This document shows positions 50,710 through 59,152 of a stretch of DNA of 64,000 nt, one piece after another. This DNA is from CAXXOK01 sp963675925. GTDB lineage: Bacteria > Bacillota > Clostridia > Christensenellales > Aristaeellaceae. The notes beneath the pieces were generated by a model that worked only from the letters and a program-made list of their open reading frames with translations, had not been told where the DNA came from and ran no database searches. Location: positions 62,001-126,000 of the forward strand of contig CAXXIB010000003.1 of assembly GCA_963675925.2 (NCBI GenBank). Direction: 5' to 3'. The position numbers and the translations under genes were made by a program. Each line of letters starts with the position of its first letter. The first letter of the stretch is position 1.

Positions 50710-51729
50710 ATGACCGATCAAACCCCGCCAAAGAAACCCATCATCTATTCCGGTATTCAGCCGTCCGGTGTGCTGACGATCGGCAACTATATTGGCGCGA
50801 TTAAAAACTTCAAGCTGCTGGAAAATGAGTATGAATGTTTTTATGCAATCGTCGATATGCACGCCATTACGCTGCGCCAAAACGCGGCTGATCTGCGCCG
50901 GCGCACGCTGGAGCTTGCGGCGCTGTATATCGCCTCCGGGCTTGACCCCGATAAGAATATGATTTATTGCCAGAGCCATGTTCCGGCACATGCGGAACTG
51001 GCATGGATATTAAACTGCTTTACCTATATGGGCGAATTGCAGCGCATGACGCAGTTCAAAGAGAAGTCCGCCAAAAACGAGGCCAATATTAACGCGGGAC
51101 TGTTTACCTACCCGGTGTTAATGGCAGCGGATATTCTTTTGTATCAATCCAATCTCGTACCCGTCGGCTCGGATCAGAAACAGCATCTGGAACTGACGCG
51201 TGATATCGCCATTCGTTTTAACAACATATACGGCAATGTTTTCACCGTGCCGGAGGCCTATATCGGCAAGGTTGGCAGCCGCATCATGAGCTTGCAGGAG
51301 CCTACCAGCAAGATGAGCAAGTCCGATACCGAGGATACCTACATCAGCATGCTGGACCGGCCCGATGATATTCGCCGCAAGATTAAGCGCGCCGTAACCG
51401 ATTCCGAGGCTGACATCCGCTATGATATGCAAAACAAACCCGGCGTCAGCAATTTGCTGTCCATTGCGGCGGCGCTGTCCGGACAAAGCATTGAAGCCGT
51501 GGTGGAAAGCCTGTCCGGCAAAGGATACGGCGATCTGAAAAGCGTCGTGACCGAGATTGTGATCGAAGCGCTGCGACCCATCCAAAGCGAGTTTGAGCGC
51601 TTGATGGCTGATAAAGCGTATGTGCAGGGTGTGTTGAGCCGTAATGCTGAAACGGTTGCCCGCCGGGCGGTGCGCACGCTGAGCAAAGTGAAAAAGAAGG
51701 TAGGCTACACCCAGCCTGACAGGAAATGA
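50710..51729 (+). CDS. trpS: Tryptophanyl-tRNA synthetase
   Basis: A 339-residue class I synthetase. The HIGH-type motif appears as PSGVLTIGNYIG near the N-terminus and the KMSKS motif as SKMSKSD after EPT. GSDQKQHLELTRDIA is the family segment between them. The ATG at 50710 has GGAGGG six bases upstream; an in-frame ATG at 50650 lies inside the hairpin and is rejected. The next gene follows 12 bases after the stop and is probably co-transcribed. Confidence 0.96.
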   Translation: MTDQTPPKKPIIYSGIQPSGVLTIGNYIGAIKNFKLLENEYECFYAIVDMHAITLRQNAADLRRRTLELAALYIASGLDPDKNMIYCQSHVPAHAELAWILNCFTYMGELQRMTQFKEKSAKNEANINAGLFTYPVLMAADILLYQSNLVPVGSDQKQHLELTRDIAIRFNNIYGNVFTVPEAYIGKVGSRIMSLQEPTSKMSKSDTEDTYISMLDRPDDIRRKIKRAVTDSEADIRYDMQNKPGVSNLLSIAAALSGQSIEAVVESLSGKGYGDLKSVVTEIVIEALRPIQSEFERLMADKAYVQGVLSRNAETVARRAVRTLSKVKKKVGYTQPDRK

Positions 51730-51741
51730 GGACGAAAATCT

Positions 51742-52395
51742 GTGATTAACGGATTGATTTTTGATCTGGATGGTGTCATTGTCGACACAGCGAAATATCA
51801 CTTTGCTGCATGGAAAGAACTGGCGGAGTCCCTGCATATTCCGTTCACGCTGAAAGATAACGAACGCCTGAAAGGCGTTAGCCGTGTTCGCTCGCTGGAA
51901 ATTATTTTAGAGATCGGCGGCGTAACACTTTCGGACGAGGAAAAAACTAAATACGCGACATGGAAAAACGACCGGTACCTGGAGTATATCCATAAACTTC
52001 GGGAGGATGAAATTCTGCCCGGTGTGAAGGCGTTTTTAACGGACGCACGCCATGCCGGATACCGCGTGGGGCTTGGTAGCGCCAGCAAGAACACGGATTT
52101 AGTGCTGGAAAAACTCAAGATTACACAGCTGTTTGATGCCGTGATCGACGGCAACAAGGTGCAAAAAGCAAAGCCCGATCCCGAAGTCTTTGCCCGCTGT
52201 GCCAGCGACCTGGACGTACCGGCAAAAAACTGCCTGGTGTTTGAGGATGCCGAGGCGGGGGTGATGGCGGCACACAACGCGGGCATGCTGGCCGTTGGCA
52301 TCGGCAGCAAAGAAGCATTGCCGATGGCAGACTACAACATGCCCGGGTTTGCGGGGGTAACACCGGCCGAATTGTTGAAACAGTTCGAGGGATAA
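51742..52395 (+). CDS. pgmB: Beta-phosphoglucomutase-like HAD hydrolase
   Basis: A 217-residue HAD-superfamily protein starting at GTG with GAGGA nine bases upstream. Motif I is LIFDLDGVIVDTAKYHFAAW, with the nucleophile and general-acid Asp pair and the T-A-x-x-H signature of beta-phosphoglucomutases; motif II is GLGSASKNT; motif III/IV are the Lys of KAKPDPEVF and VFEDAEAGV. The family interconverts beta-glucose 1- and 6-phosphates after maltose or trehalose phosphorolysis; no phosphorylase gene is nearby. It ends three bases from the convergent ABC-F gene. Confidence 0.85.
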   Translation: MINGLIFDLDGVIVDTAKYHFAAWKELAESLHIPFTLKDNERLKGVSRVRSLEIILEIGGVTLSDEEKTKYATWKNDRYLEYIHKLREDEILPGVKAFLTDARHAGYRVGLGSASKNTDLVLEKLKITQLFDAVIDGNKVQKAKPDPEVFARCASDLDVPAKNCLVFEDAEAGVMAAHNAGMLAVGIGSKEALPMADYNMPGFAGVTPAELLKQFEG

Positions 52396-52398
52396 GCC

Positions 52399-53868
52399 CT
52401 ACGTCATCTGAATGATCTTCGTGGATACCCGGTCTAAAAACGCGCGGTCGTGCTCCACCAGTAAAAGCGTGGGCTTAAAGGTCAGCAGAAGTTCTTCCAT
52501 CTGCATTCGACTGTAGACATCGATATAGTTCAGGGGTTCGTCCCATATAAAAAGATGTGCTTCCTCGCACAAACTGCCGGCCAGAAGCAGCTTCTTTTTT
52601 TGTCCCTCGGAATACTGGGCGATATCCTTATCAAACTGCTGACGGCCAAAATCCATATTGCGGAGTATAGCCTTGAACAGGGTTTCGTCAGTGCCGGTTT
52701 CGGCGATGAAGGCATCAAGTTCGCCGCGTAGGTGCTCGGTGGACTGGGGAACATAGCTGATTTGCAGGCCGCTTGCGATGTTTACCTTCCCTTGCAGTGC
52801 AGTTGATAATCCATACAGGGTTTTGAGCACGCTGGACTTGCCACAGCCATTGGCTCCGGCCAGTGCGACACATTCACCGCGTTCAACCGAGAAGTTCAGT
52901 TCGCTGCATACCGTGTGGTCGCCATAGCCGACTACGCCATCCCGCACTTCGATCAAGCGCTGCTTGGGGTGCTTGAGCAGTTTAAGCTTCAAGTTGCCGG
53001 TGCGTTCTGCATCCTTGAGAAGACTTTCGCGCTCCTGGATGTCGCGTTCGATTTTGGCCCGTGTCACCAAAGACCGTTTCATCATGGCGGCTGCCCTTGC
53101 GCCGACATATCCGCGGTCGACTGATCCGGACCCGATTTTTGTTTTTTCTACCTTGTCGCTCCAGTCCGCCTGCCTGCGTGCGGTTGATTTCAGCGTGGTG
53201 ATCTCCTTTTTCAGTTGCATGTTACGGGTGGCCTCGGCTGCGTTTTTGCGATTGAAATCCAGTTCCCAGCTATCGTAATCGCCGCGCTGAACGGTAACGG
53301 TCGAGCGGTTTAGCGATAGGGTATGGGTGATACAGCGGTTTAAAAAATGGCGGTCATGGCTGACCAGCAGAAAGCCTTGCTTCCTAGCCAGGTAATCAGC
53401 GACCATTTCGCGTCCGGCCAGGTCCAGGTGATTGGTGGGTTCGTCAATCAGGGGGTAGCTGTCCTCGCGGGCAAACAGCGCTGCCAGTTGCAGTTTGGTT
53501 TGCTCGCCTCGGCTTAAAGTCGTATACGGGCGTGAAAGCAGTTCATCCGAAAGCCGCAGCGGATAGGCCTCGGCCATCACACGCCATTCCGGTTCATCGG
53601 GCGCAAAGGAAAGCATCACCTCTTTGGCTGTATATGCCGAATCGGTAATGGCAAAGGGAAACAGTACGGGTTTCAGGGGTAGGGTAATCACGCCCTGCGC
53701 TGAAAGCTGCCCGGCGAGTATGCACAGCAGTGTGGTTTTGCCACGGCCATTGCGGCCGAGCAGCCCCAGGTGCCAGGCGGTATCTGCCTGAAAGGAAAGC
53801 TTGTCAAATACAGGGTCATAGCTGCCTTCGTAGGTAAAGCTCAGGGTATTCACTTGTAGTAGTGCCAT
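52399..53868 (-). CDS. ABC-F ribosome-protection ATPase, Lsa family
   Basis: A 489-residue cytoplasmic protein with two ABC ATPase domains and no membrane part. The N-terminus (LSFTYEGSYDPVFDKLSF, then LGRNGRGKTTLL) closely follows Lsa proteins. ABC1 has signature LSRGEQTKLQL and Walker B PLIDEPTNHLD; a basic coiled linker follows (about residues 205-290); ABC2 has GANGCGKSS, signature YSEGQKKKLL and FIWDEPLNYID. Lsa-type proteins displace lincosamides, pleuromutilins and streptogramin A from the ribosome. The resistance range of this one is unknown. The 5' leader has a promoter, a three-codon ORF and an attenuator-like terminator, in keeping with antibiotic-induced expression. Confidence 0.9.
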   Translation of the reverse strand: MALLQVNTLSFTYEGSYDPVFDKLSFQADTAWHLGLLGRNGRGKTTLLCILAGQLSAQGVITLPLKPVLFPFAITDSAYTAKEVMLSFAPDEPEWRVMAEAYPLRLSDELLSRPYTTLSRGEQTKLQLAALFAREDSYPLIDEPTNHLDLAGREMVADYLARKQGFLLVSHDRHFLNRCITHTLSLNRSTVTVQRGDYDSWELDFNRKNAAEATRNMQLKKEITTLKSTARRQADWSDKVEKTKIGSGSVDRGYVGARAAAMMKRSLVTRAKIERDIQERESLLKDAERTGNLKLKLLKHPKQRLIEVRDGVVGYGDHTVCSELNFSVERGECVALAGANGCGKSSVLKTLYGLSTALQGKVNIASGLQISYVPQSTEHLRGELDAFIAETGTDETLFKAILRNMDFGRQQFDKDIAQYSEGQKKKLLLAGSLCEEAHLFIWDEPLNYIDVYSRMQMEELLLTFKPTLLLVEHDRAFLDRVSTKIIQMT

Positions 53869-53901
53869 CGAAATTACCTCGGTGATAAAGCACGGGACGG
53901 C

Positions 53902-53928
53902 AAAGAAAAACAGAGCCTAACGGCTGCG
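53902..53928 (-). terminator. Attenuator-type terminator in the ABC-F leader
   Basis: On the minus strand CGCAGCC (53928-53922), loop GTTA, GGCTCTG (53917-53911) pair with one mismatch and one G-U pair, followed at once by TTTTTCTTT (53910-53902). It lies 33 bases before the ABC-F start codon, so readthrough is needed for expression. Confidence 0.65.
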
Positions 53929-53950
53929 CAATCCCGCCAAACGCAAACAG

Positions 53951-53995
53951 GCCAAAATATTTGGCTGACTGGTGCGTGTCCCTAATGGTTTAGGG
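53951..53995 (-). promoter_or_regulatory. Two leader hairpins downstream of the three-codon ORF
   Basis: Minus strand: CCCTAA/TTAGGG (53995-53990 with 53985-53980, loop ACCA) and GCCAAA/TTTGGC (53965-53960 with 53956-53951, loop TAT). The first begins eight bases after the stop of the short ORF, so a stalled ribosome there would disturb it and could change folding further down. Confidence 0.6.
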
Positions 53996-54003
53996 TGGCA
54001 GGC

Positions 54004-54015
54004 TTATTTACGCAT
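54004..54015 (-). CDS. Three-codon leader ORF (Met-Arg-Lys) before the ABC-F gene
   Basis: ATG CGT AAA TAA on the minus strand, with GGAG (54027-54024) eight bases upstream, an ideal ribosome-site spacing. It lies about 27 bases after the predicted transcription start and before a series of hairpins and a terminator. Very short leader ORFs of this kind are used in ribosome-mediated attenuation of ABC-F and other resistance genes in Firmicutes (for example upstream of lmo0919 in Listeria and vmlR in Bacillus). Too short for comparison by sequence; the call rests on position and the ribosome site. Confidence 0.65.
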   Translation of the reverse strand: MRK

Positions 54016-54048
54016 CGTTTCAACTCCGTTTCTTTCAGTGGTATTCAA

Positions 54049-54078
54049 ATCTTAGCACGCAGTGTGGTTATTTGTCAA
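54049..54078 (-). promoter_or_regulatory. Promoter of the ABC-F leader
   Basis: Minus strand: TTGACA (54078-54073), 18 bases, TAAGAT (54054-54049) preceded by TGC, an extended -10. It starts right after the galM stop, so the ABC-F gene has its own transcript with a leader of about 170 bases. Confidence 0.75.
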
Positions 54079-54081
54079 TTC

Positions 54082-55119
54082 TTAACGTGCTGAAAAGCGA
54101 TAGGTCGTCTCAGTGGTATACTCCTGACCGGGGCGTAGGACAACGCTTGGGAAGTTATCGTGGTGGATGGCATCGGGATAGCCTTGGGTTTCCAGGCAAA
54201 TGCCGTTGTAGGGCTTAAACAGCACGCCACACTTGCCGGGCTGATTAAGGCCCTGCCCCGTATACACCTGTACGCCGGGCAAATCGGTGAAGGTTTCCAT
54301 ATACCGGCCGGTTTTGGGGGAGTAGAGCGTTGCGATGAGCTTGCGCTGGCCCACTTGCCCCGCGCAGTAATTAAAGTCCACACCACCGGCGTTTTCCATG
54401 GCATTGTCCGGGTTATTCAGCACATCGCCAAGGCGTGTCGGTGCCTGGAATCCATAGACCAGGTCTTTGGCCTGAAGGAACTTTCCGGTGGGGATCAAAT
54501 CATTGTCCACTTCGGTCACGGTATCGGCAAACACTTGCAGAACAAGGTTTTTAACATCGCCAGAACCATGTCCGTTCAGGTTGAAATAACTGTGGTTGGT
54601 CAGGTTTACAATCGTCGGCTGATCCGTTGTCGCATGATAGCGTATGGTCAGCGCGTTATCGTCGCTAAACAGATAGTCCGCCGTTACTTGCAGGGTTCCG
54701 GGGAAGCCCTGGTCGCCGTCCGGGCTTGTCAGCGACAGGCGCAGACCGCCTTCAATTTCTTCAACGGCAAACATCCGCTGGTCAAAGCCATCCGGCCCGC
54801 CGTGCAGGTTATTGGGCCCGTTATTAGCTTGCAGGGGATAGGTTTTTCCGTCCAACTCAAACGACGCACCGCCGATGCGGTTTCCGACCCGTCCGATGAG
54901 CGCGCCTAAGTACCCGCCGTTTTCAATATATCCCTGGGCATCGTCATACCCCAGTACCACATCACCGAGGATGCCGAATTTATCCGGCATCAGCATGCGG
55001 GTTATCGTTCCGCCCAGATCCAGTATCGATACAGATGCGCCGACCGCATTAGTGAGGGTGTATTCCGTTACAGGTTGATTATTCTTGTTTTTTCCGTAAG
55101 CCTTTTTTACAATTTGCAT
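54082..55119 (-). CDS. galM: Aldose 1-epimerase (galactose mutarotase)
   Basis: A 345-residue cytoplasmic mutarotase that interconverts alpha and beta anomers of glucose or galactose. Family landmarks are GPNNLHGGPDGFDQR, the catalytic-His segment LTNHSYFNLNGHGSG, PGVQVYTGQGLN, and the catalytic Glu in GICLETQGYPDA. The ATG at 55119 has GGAGG six bases upstream; an in-frame ATG 27 codons earlier would include promoter bases. No other galactose gene is nearby. It is divergent from the E2-like gene. Confidence 0.93.
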   Translation of the reverse strand: MQIVKKAYGKNKNNQPVTEYTLTNAVGASVSILDLGGTITRMLMPDKFGILGDVVLGYDDAQGYIENGGYLGALIGRVGNRIGGASFELDGKTYPLQANNGPNNLHGGPDGFDQRMFAVEEIEGGLRLSLTSPDGDQGFPGTLQVTADYLFSDDNALTIRYHATTDQPTIVNLTNHSYFNLNGHGSGDVKNLVLQVFADTVTEVDNDLIPTGKFLQAKDLVYGFQAPTRLGDVLNNPDNAMENAGGVDFNYCAGQVGQRKLIATLYSPKTGRYMETFTDLPGVQVYTGQGLNQPGKCGVLFKPYNGICLETQGYPDAIHHDNFPSVVLRPGQEYTTETTYRFSAR

Positions 55120-55146
55120 GATATTCCTCCGACAGAAATTTCCTCC

Positions 55147-55175
55147 AGTATAGCGCAGGGCGGCTGGTGGGTCAA
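55147..55175 (-). promoter_or_regulatory. Promoter of galM
   Basis: Minus strand: TTGACC (55175-55170), 17 bases, TATACT (55152-55147). It is back to back with the promoter of the E2-like gene. Confidence 0.65.
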
Positions 55176-55182
55176 GGTTGCC

Positions 55183-55211
55183 TTGACGAATGAAATACAA
55201 AACGATACAAT
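55183..55211 (+). promoter_or_regulatory. Promoter of the E2-like gene
   Basis: TTGACG (55183-55188), 17 bases, TACAAT (55206-55211). The two divergent -35 boxes are only seven bases apart, so the two genes may influence each other. Confidence 0.65.
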
Positions 55212-55250
55212 GATTAAGTTTTATACTGACTAATGAGAGGAAGAAACATT

Positions 55251-56168
55251 TTGTTTGGACGTCGGCATGATGGTCGCCGCGTACGCCATTTGGACCCCAT
55301 TATTGAGGCTACGCCTTATGTAATGCCAATGCGCTGCGATGCGATGGTATATTTAAACCATGATTTGGACTATGAACCGATGATGCGTTATATCGCCAAG
55401 AAGGCTAGAGATGAGAATATTAAGATCACGTTCTTGCAGCTTCTCATCGCTGCTTATGTGCGGGCGATATCGCAGGTTCCGGAGATCAACCGTTTCATCA
55501 TCAATAAGCAGTACTATAACCGTACGGAACTGACCTGCGCTCTCGTTGTGCTGATGGACACCGAGGACGGAAGCATCAAGGAAAACACGATCAAAGTCCG
55601 CTTTGACCCCAGCGACACCATTTACGATGTGCAGGCGCGCGTGCATAAGAAGGTTCTGGAAAACCGGAAAAACGAGATGCCCGGCGGCGCGATTAAGATT
55701 GCGCGCTTTGTGCTGAAAGTACCGGGGCTGACCTCGTGCCTGGTATGGGTACTGCGCTTTTTGGATCGCTACGGAATTATGCCTGGCGTGTTGATTGATG
55801 AGCTTCCCTTCCATGTTGGGCTGTGGCTGACGAACAATGCATCCATCGGGCTGAAAAGCGTGTACCATCATATTTATAATTTCGGCAACACCAGCATGTT
55901 TTTTGGTCTGGGCACGCCGAACCGCGGGTATACGGTCAATGCCAAGGGCGAGCCCGTACGCTATGCCAAAATCCCGGTTGGGGTTACGGTGGACGAGCGC
56001 GTATGCGCCGGGGCGACCTTTGCCAAGATGTTCACCATTATGAACCAATGCCTGAAAAACCCGGAGATCTTAGAAACGCCTCCGGAAAAGGTGTATTACA
56101 ATGAAGGCGCGGAGTATCACGAGCCGAAGCTACAGCTGGACACCGAGGCCAAGGCCAGCGGGCAATGA
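55251..56168 (+). CDS. Stand-alone 2-oxoacid dehydrogenase acyltransferase (E2/CAT fold)-like protein with degenerate active site
   Basis: A 305-residue protein of the E2 catalytic-domain/chloramphenicol acetyltransferase superfamily (ITFLQLLIAAYVRAISQVPEINR; FHVGLWLTNNASIG; HHIYNFGNTSMFFGLG). It has no lipoyl or E1-binding domain. The usual catalytic motif DHRxxDG is replaced by DERVCAG, so the general-base His and the structural Asp are both missing; it is unlikely to work as a normal acyltransferase. The start is set at TTG 55251, with GAGAGGAAG seven bases upstream; the ATG at 55233 has no ribosome site. Such solo proteins occur in clostridia; the role is unknown. Confidence 0.75.
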   Translation: MFGRRHDGRRVRHLDPIIEATPYVMPMRCDAMVYLNHDLDYEPMMRYIAKKARDENIKITFLQLLIAAYVRAISQVPEINRFIINKQYYNRTELTCALVVLMDTEDGSIKENTIKVRFDPSDTIYDVQARVHKKVLENRKNEMPGGAIKIARFVLKVPGLTSCLVWVLRFLDRYGIMPGVLIDELPFHVGLWLTNNASIGLKSVYHHIYNFGNTSMFFGLGTPNRGYTVNAKGEPVRYAKIPVGVTVDERVCAGATFAKMFTIMNQCLKNPEILETPPEKVYYNEGAEYHEPKLQLDTEAKASGQ

Positions 56169-56240
56169 TAGAATAATACCACCCGGAAACTTCTAAATTG
56201 TTACAACCGGTGAAGGAAATTAATAATTTACATCATCTTG

Positions 56241-56268
56241 TTTACAAAAAAGAAATATATGATATAAT
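56241..56268 (+). promoter_or_regulatory. Promoter of the Pro/Gln/Met-rich membrane protein gene
   Basis: TTTACA (56241-56246), 16 bases, TATAAT (56263-56268) preceded by TGA, an extended -10. The region 56169-56316 is otherwise AT-rich and holds no gene. Confidence 0.65.
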
Positions 56269-56316
56269 GTAAGTCTTCCAAAATCAACTGGTTGAGACGC
56301 TCTAAGGAGACTATGC

Positions 56317-57942
56317 ATGAACTCAGGCCGTACGAAGTATACCTCTACGCCAACTTATGGTATGCAAAGACGAGGATTCAATAAACGACAGGCAGAACCC
56401 AATCCGGATTTGGATTTCACGCAGAAACCCAAACCGGAATTTAGCGCGCCTCCAGCTGGTTCGGCCGATCCGCTTACAATGCCACAGAGCATTTATGCAA
56501 ACCCCTTGCCCCAGCAAAATACGATGCCGTTTGCGGCCTATCCGCCGCAAAATCCCGGTGCAGGCAATATGCCGTATCCGCAGCAAAACGCAGGTATGCA
56601 GGGTGGGTTCCCAGGCAGTACTCCCGGCTATTCGGTTCCGTATACCGGTGCACCCATGCCGCCGCTGGCCAATGCCGCAGCCCGGGGCCAGCAGCCTATG
56701 GCAGCCGGTGTCAGAGCGCAGGGATATGTACCGCCCGCTGTGATGCAGGCGGAACCTGCAATGCCTGTGATGCAGCAAATGCCGCAGCCACAGCAAAGCC
56801 TGCCGCCGCAGGGTATGGCCTATCCACAGTATGGGCAGCCACTGTTTAACAGGCAACAGGCTCCCATGATGCCAAACGAACCCATGGGGGGGTATTCCGC
56901 CTACGGAAACGGTGGCGGGGGTATTCCGCCGGAGCAACCGCCTGTACGGCAACCAAAACAACCGTTTAATATTGAAAACTGGCTGAAAATGCTGCTATAT
57001 ATCATTTTGCCGCTGGCATTTATTGTCTGCATCGCGCTGCGGGACGAAGGATTTGACTTGCTTCGCTATCTGTTTATGACAGCCAGTGCAGCGTCGGTCG
57101 GTATGCTTTGGTATCGGCAGGCGTTCACCTCGTCGCTGCGTACTGGCATCACCATCGGGTATGGACTGATGTGCATTATCCTGCTTGTCATCATGCTGTC
57201 AGGTGCCAGCGGCGATCCTGTGAACAATAACTTGAACATCACGCCCCAGCCAACACCGTCCATCACGGAAGAACCCTCCGTAGAAGCCATGGGATATCTA
57301 TTGGACCAGGCACCGACCGAAAAACCTGTCGAGGTGCCTCCTGCGGAAACCGATACGGGTCTCAGGCTGGCTGCCTTTATGGATTACTGGGCCAACAACG
57401 ACATTGAATCAATGCTCAATTACGTCATGCCTACATGGCGAGCGGCACAGACGGATGCAGCGGTATCGCTGTTTAACGTGGTAGCGAACCGGACGCCGAT
57501 TGACTATACAATCGAGTCCATATCCGGCTCCGCCACCGATACATCCAGAGCCGTGACCATGAGTGCGACGATTGATAAGAATAATGGCAACGATCCTGTA
57601 CGCTATCGCTTCAATATTTTGATGGTGCAGGAATCGGGAGACTGGTTTGTAGACCCCAACACGCTGGCGACAAACGAGTCAACCGCGACCGATACACCGC
57701 TGCCGGACAATATTGCAGCGATTTATACCCCGGCTCCGCGCACAACGGTTACGCCGATTCCACCGGATAATACACCGCTGTACTATAACGCCGATGGCGG
57801 CAAGTACTATCACGCAGACCCCTCATGCAGATCGGTCAATGAAAAGTATCTGCCTATGGATGCCTTCACCTTCGGGGAGCTTGGCGAATCGCCGTACAAA
57901 TCGCTCATCCCCTGTCTGGTGTGTAACGCACCGACCAAGTAA
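56317..57942 (+). CDS. Membrane protein with Pro/Gln/Met-rich tail and C-terminal Cys/His motif, function unknown
   Basis: A 541-residue protein I do not recognise as a named family. Residues 1-215 are low-complexity, rich in Pro, Gln, Met, Gly and Ala. Three hydrophobic helices follow (about 223-240, 250-268, 275-296), then a Thr/Pro-rich spacer, a folded domain (about 345-460; AAFMDYWANNDIESMLNYV) with a look of NTF2-like or DUF4878-like domains, another Thr/Pro spacer and a tail with YYHADPSC and PCLVC, a His/Cys pattern seen at the ends of several clostridial surface proteins and reminiscent of Ada-type metal sites. AAGGAG lies nine bases before the ATG. Single-gene transcript. Confidence 0.75.
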   Translation: MNSGRTKYTSTPTYGMQRRGFNKRQAEPNPDLDFTQKPKPEFSAPPAGSADPLTMPQSIYANPLPQQNTMPFAAYPPQNPGAGNMPYPQQNAGMQGGFPGSTPGYSVPYTGAPMPPLANAAARGQQPMAAGVRAQGYVPPAVMQAEPAMPVMQQMPQPQQSLPPQGMAYPQYGQPLFNRQQAPMMPNEPMGGYSAYGNGGGGIPPEQPPVRQPKQPFNIENWLKMLLYIILPLAFIVCIALRDEGFDLLRYLFMTASAASVGMLWYRQAFTSSLRTGITIGYGLMCIILLVIMLSGASGDPVNNNLNITPQPTPSITEEPSVEAMGYLLDQAPTEKPVEVPPAETDTGLRLAAFMDYWANNDIESMLNYVMPTWRAAQTDAAVSLFNVVANRTPIDYTIESISGSATDTSRAVTMSATIDKNNGNDPVRYRFNILMVQESGDWFVDPNTLATNESTATDTPLPDNIAAIYTPAPRTTVTPIPPDNTPLYYNADGGKYYHADPSCRSVNEKYLPMDAFTFGELGESPYKSLIPCLVCNAPTK

Positions 57943-57948
57943 CAGACT

Positions 57949-57990
57949 AAACAAAAACAGCCCCGCCATTTGGCGGGGCTGTTTTTGTTT
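57949..57990. terminator. Bidirectional intrinsic terminator
   Basis: A perfect 19-base inverted repeat (57949-57967 with 57972-57990, loop ATTT): a GC-rich core AGCCCCGCC flanked by A-run and T-run. It serves both the plus-strand gene ending at 57942 and the minus-strand clpP-lon group ending at 57997. Confidence 0.95.
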
Positions 57991-57996
57991 AGCCAG

Positions 57997-59112
57997 CTAT
58001 AGTGTCAGCTGATACTGGCGGTAGGTGCGGTAATGCCTTGCCCCTGCGCGTTCCAGCGAGATTGCGCTTTGCAAGTTGGTTTCATCAATAGCGGATAGTT
58101 CAAACGCAGTAATGCCGAGCTGCTTGGCACGCTTGTACATTTCTAAGATCATAGCGGCGTTGACGGCTTTGTTATGAAAGTCCGGCGCAACAAACACCAT
58201 GGAACAGCGTGCGGAGCGCACCTTGTGGAAAATCCGTGTCACCCAGCCAAAGGGGAATAGACTGCCGTTGATGGCCTTGGCTAAGCGGGAGTAGTCCGAA
58301 AATGCCACCGCAACGCCAACCATACGGTCACCCGCATAGGCGATCACCGGAAGATCCGCTTTGGTGTACCGCAGCAGCGATTTCAGTTCATACAGAATAT
58401 CGTCAATCGTTGGGGGCGTAACCTCGGAATCGGGTGGTAGGGCTTTGGCAATCATGTTTGCCACATCGCGTGCGAGCTCTTCCTGGTTATCAGGGCGAAT
58501 GTCTGCCGGAACCACACGGAACCCAAAGCGCTTTTGTGCCATGTTCGAAAGCCGTTGGTACATGTCGGCAGGGAACTCGCTCATCTTCAGCAGATAGGCA
58601 TGGTGGTCACGGAACTTTTCAAAGCCATATTCGGTAAAGAAATGGTGATAGTAGGGGGGATTGTAGGGATTGAATAGGGAGTTGAGGCTGTCAAAGCCCT
58701 CGTAAAGCAGCCCTTCGGTGTAATCGTCAAAGCCCGGTTCGTTCGGGCCGATAATCACTGTGGCACCCTGTTCCTTTAGGAAATGCACGGCAGCGTCCAG
58801 TACAGCACGGGCATACTCCATGTTGTTTTCACTTTCAAACAGCGCAATATAACCGCGCTGTTGTCCCAACCGTTCGTTTATGCGTTCGTCAACGCCGGCC
58901 AGTACTCTGGCTACGGGGCGTTCGTCATCATAGGCTAAAAACAGCTCATGCGGGCCGTTACGCCAGGGGTTATGCACCCCGATCAGGTGATGGACTTCCA
59001 TGCGTTTCATCGGTGGTACCCAGTACGGGTCCTTGCGGTACAGTCGCTTGGGCAGCGCTAAAAACGGGCGTACGCCCTGCGGGGTTTTCTGAAGCGTTTC
59101 CACATGAATCAT
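57997..59112 (-). CDS. GNAT-fold acyltransferase-like protein (YghO-like)
   Basis: A 371-residue protein with two GNAT-like halves. The N-terminal part reads FLALPKRLYRKDPYWVPP, then HELFLAYDDERPVARVLAGVD and GYIALFESENN; GATVIIGPNEPGFDDYTEGLL lies between the halves; the C-terminal part ends with NKAVNAAMILEMYKRAKQLG and NLQSAISLERAGA. Related proteins are annotated as N-acetyltransferases or YghO-like, with unknown substrate. GGGAGAG lies before the ATG. It starts 40 bases after engB on the same strand, so it is probably the last gene of the protease operon. Confidence 0.7.
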   Translation of the reverse strand: MIHVETLQKTPQGVRPFLALPKRLYRKDPYWVPPMKRMEVHHLIGVHNPWRNGPHELFLAYDDERPVARVLAGVDERINERLGQQRGYIALFESENNMEYARAVLDAAVHFLKEQGATVIIGPNEPGFDDYTEGLLYEGFDSLNSLFNPYNPPYYHHFFTEYGFEKFRDHHAYLLKMSEFPADMYQRLSNMAQKRFGFRVVPADIRPDNQEELARDVANMIAKALPPDSEVTPPTIDDILYELKSLLRYTKADLPVIAYAGDRMVGVAVAFSDYSRLAKAINGSLFPFGWVTRIFHKVRSARCSMVFVAPDFHNKAVNAAMILEMYKRAKQLGITAFELSAIDETNLQSAISLERAGARHYRTYRQYQLTL

Positions 59113-59152
59113 AATGATCTCTCCCTATATATAAAATGGGATGATGCGTGGA

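Noticed and set aside
53951..53995. Hairpins in the ABC-F leader read as terminators of galM or of plus-strand genes
   Set aside because: Neither is followed by a T-run on either strand, and both lie downstream of the predicted ABC-F promoter.
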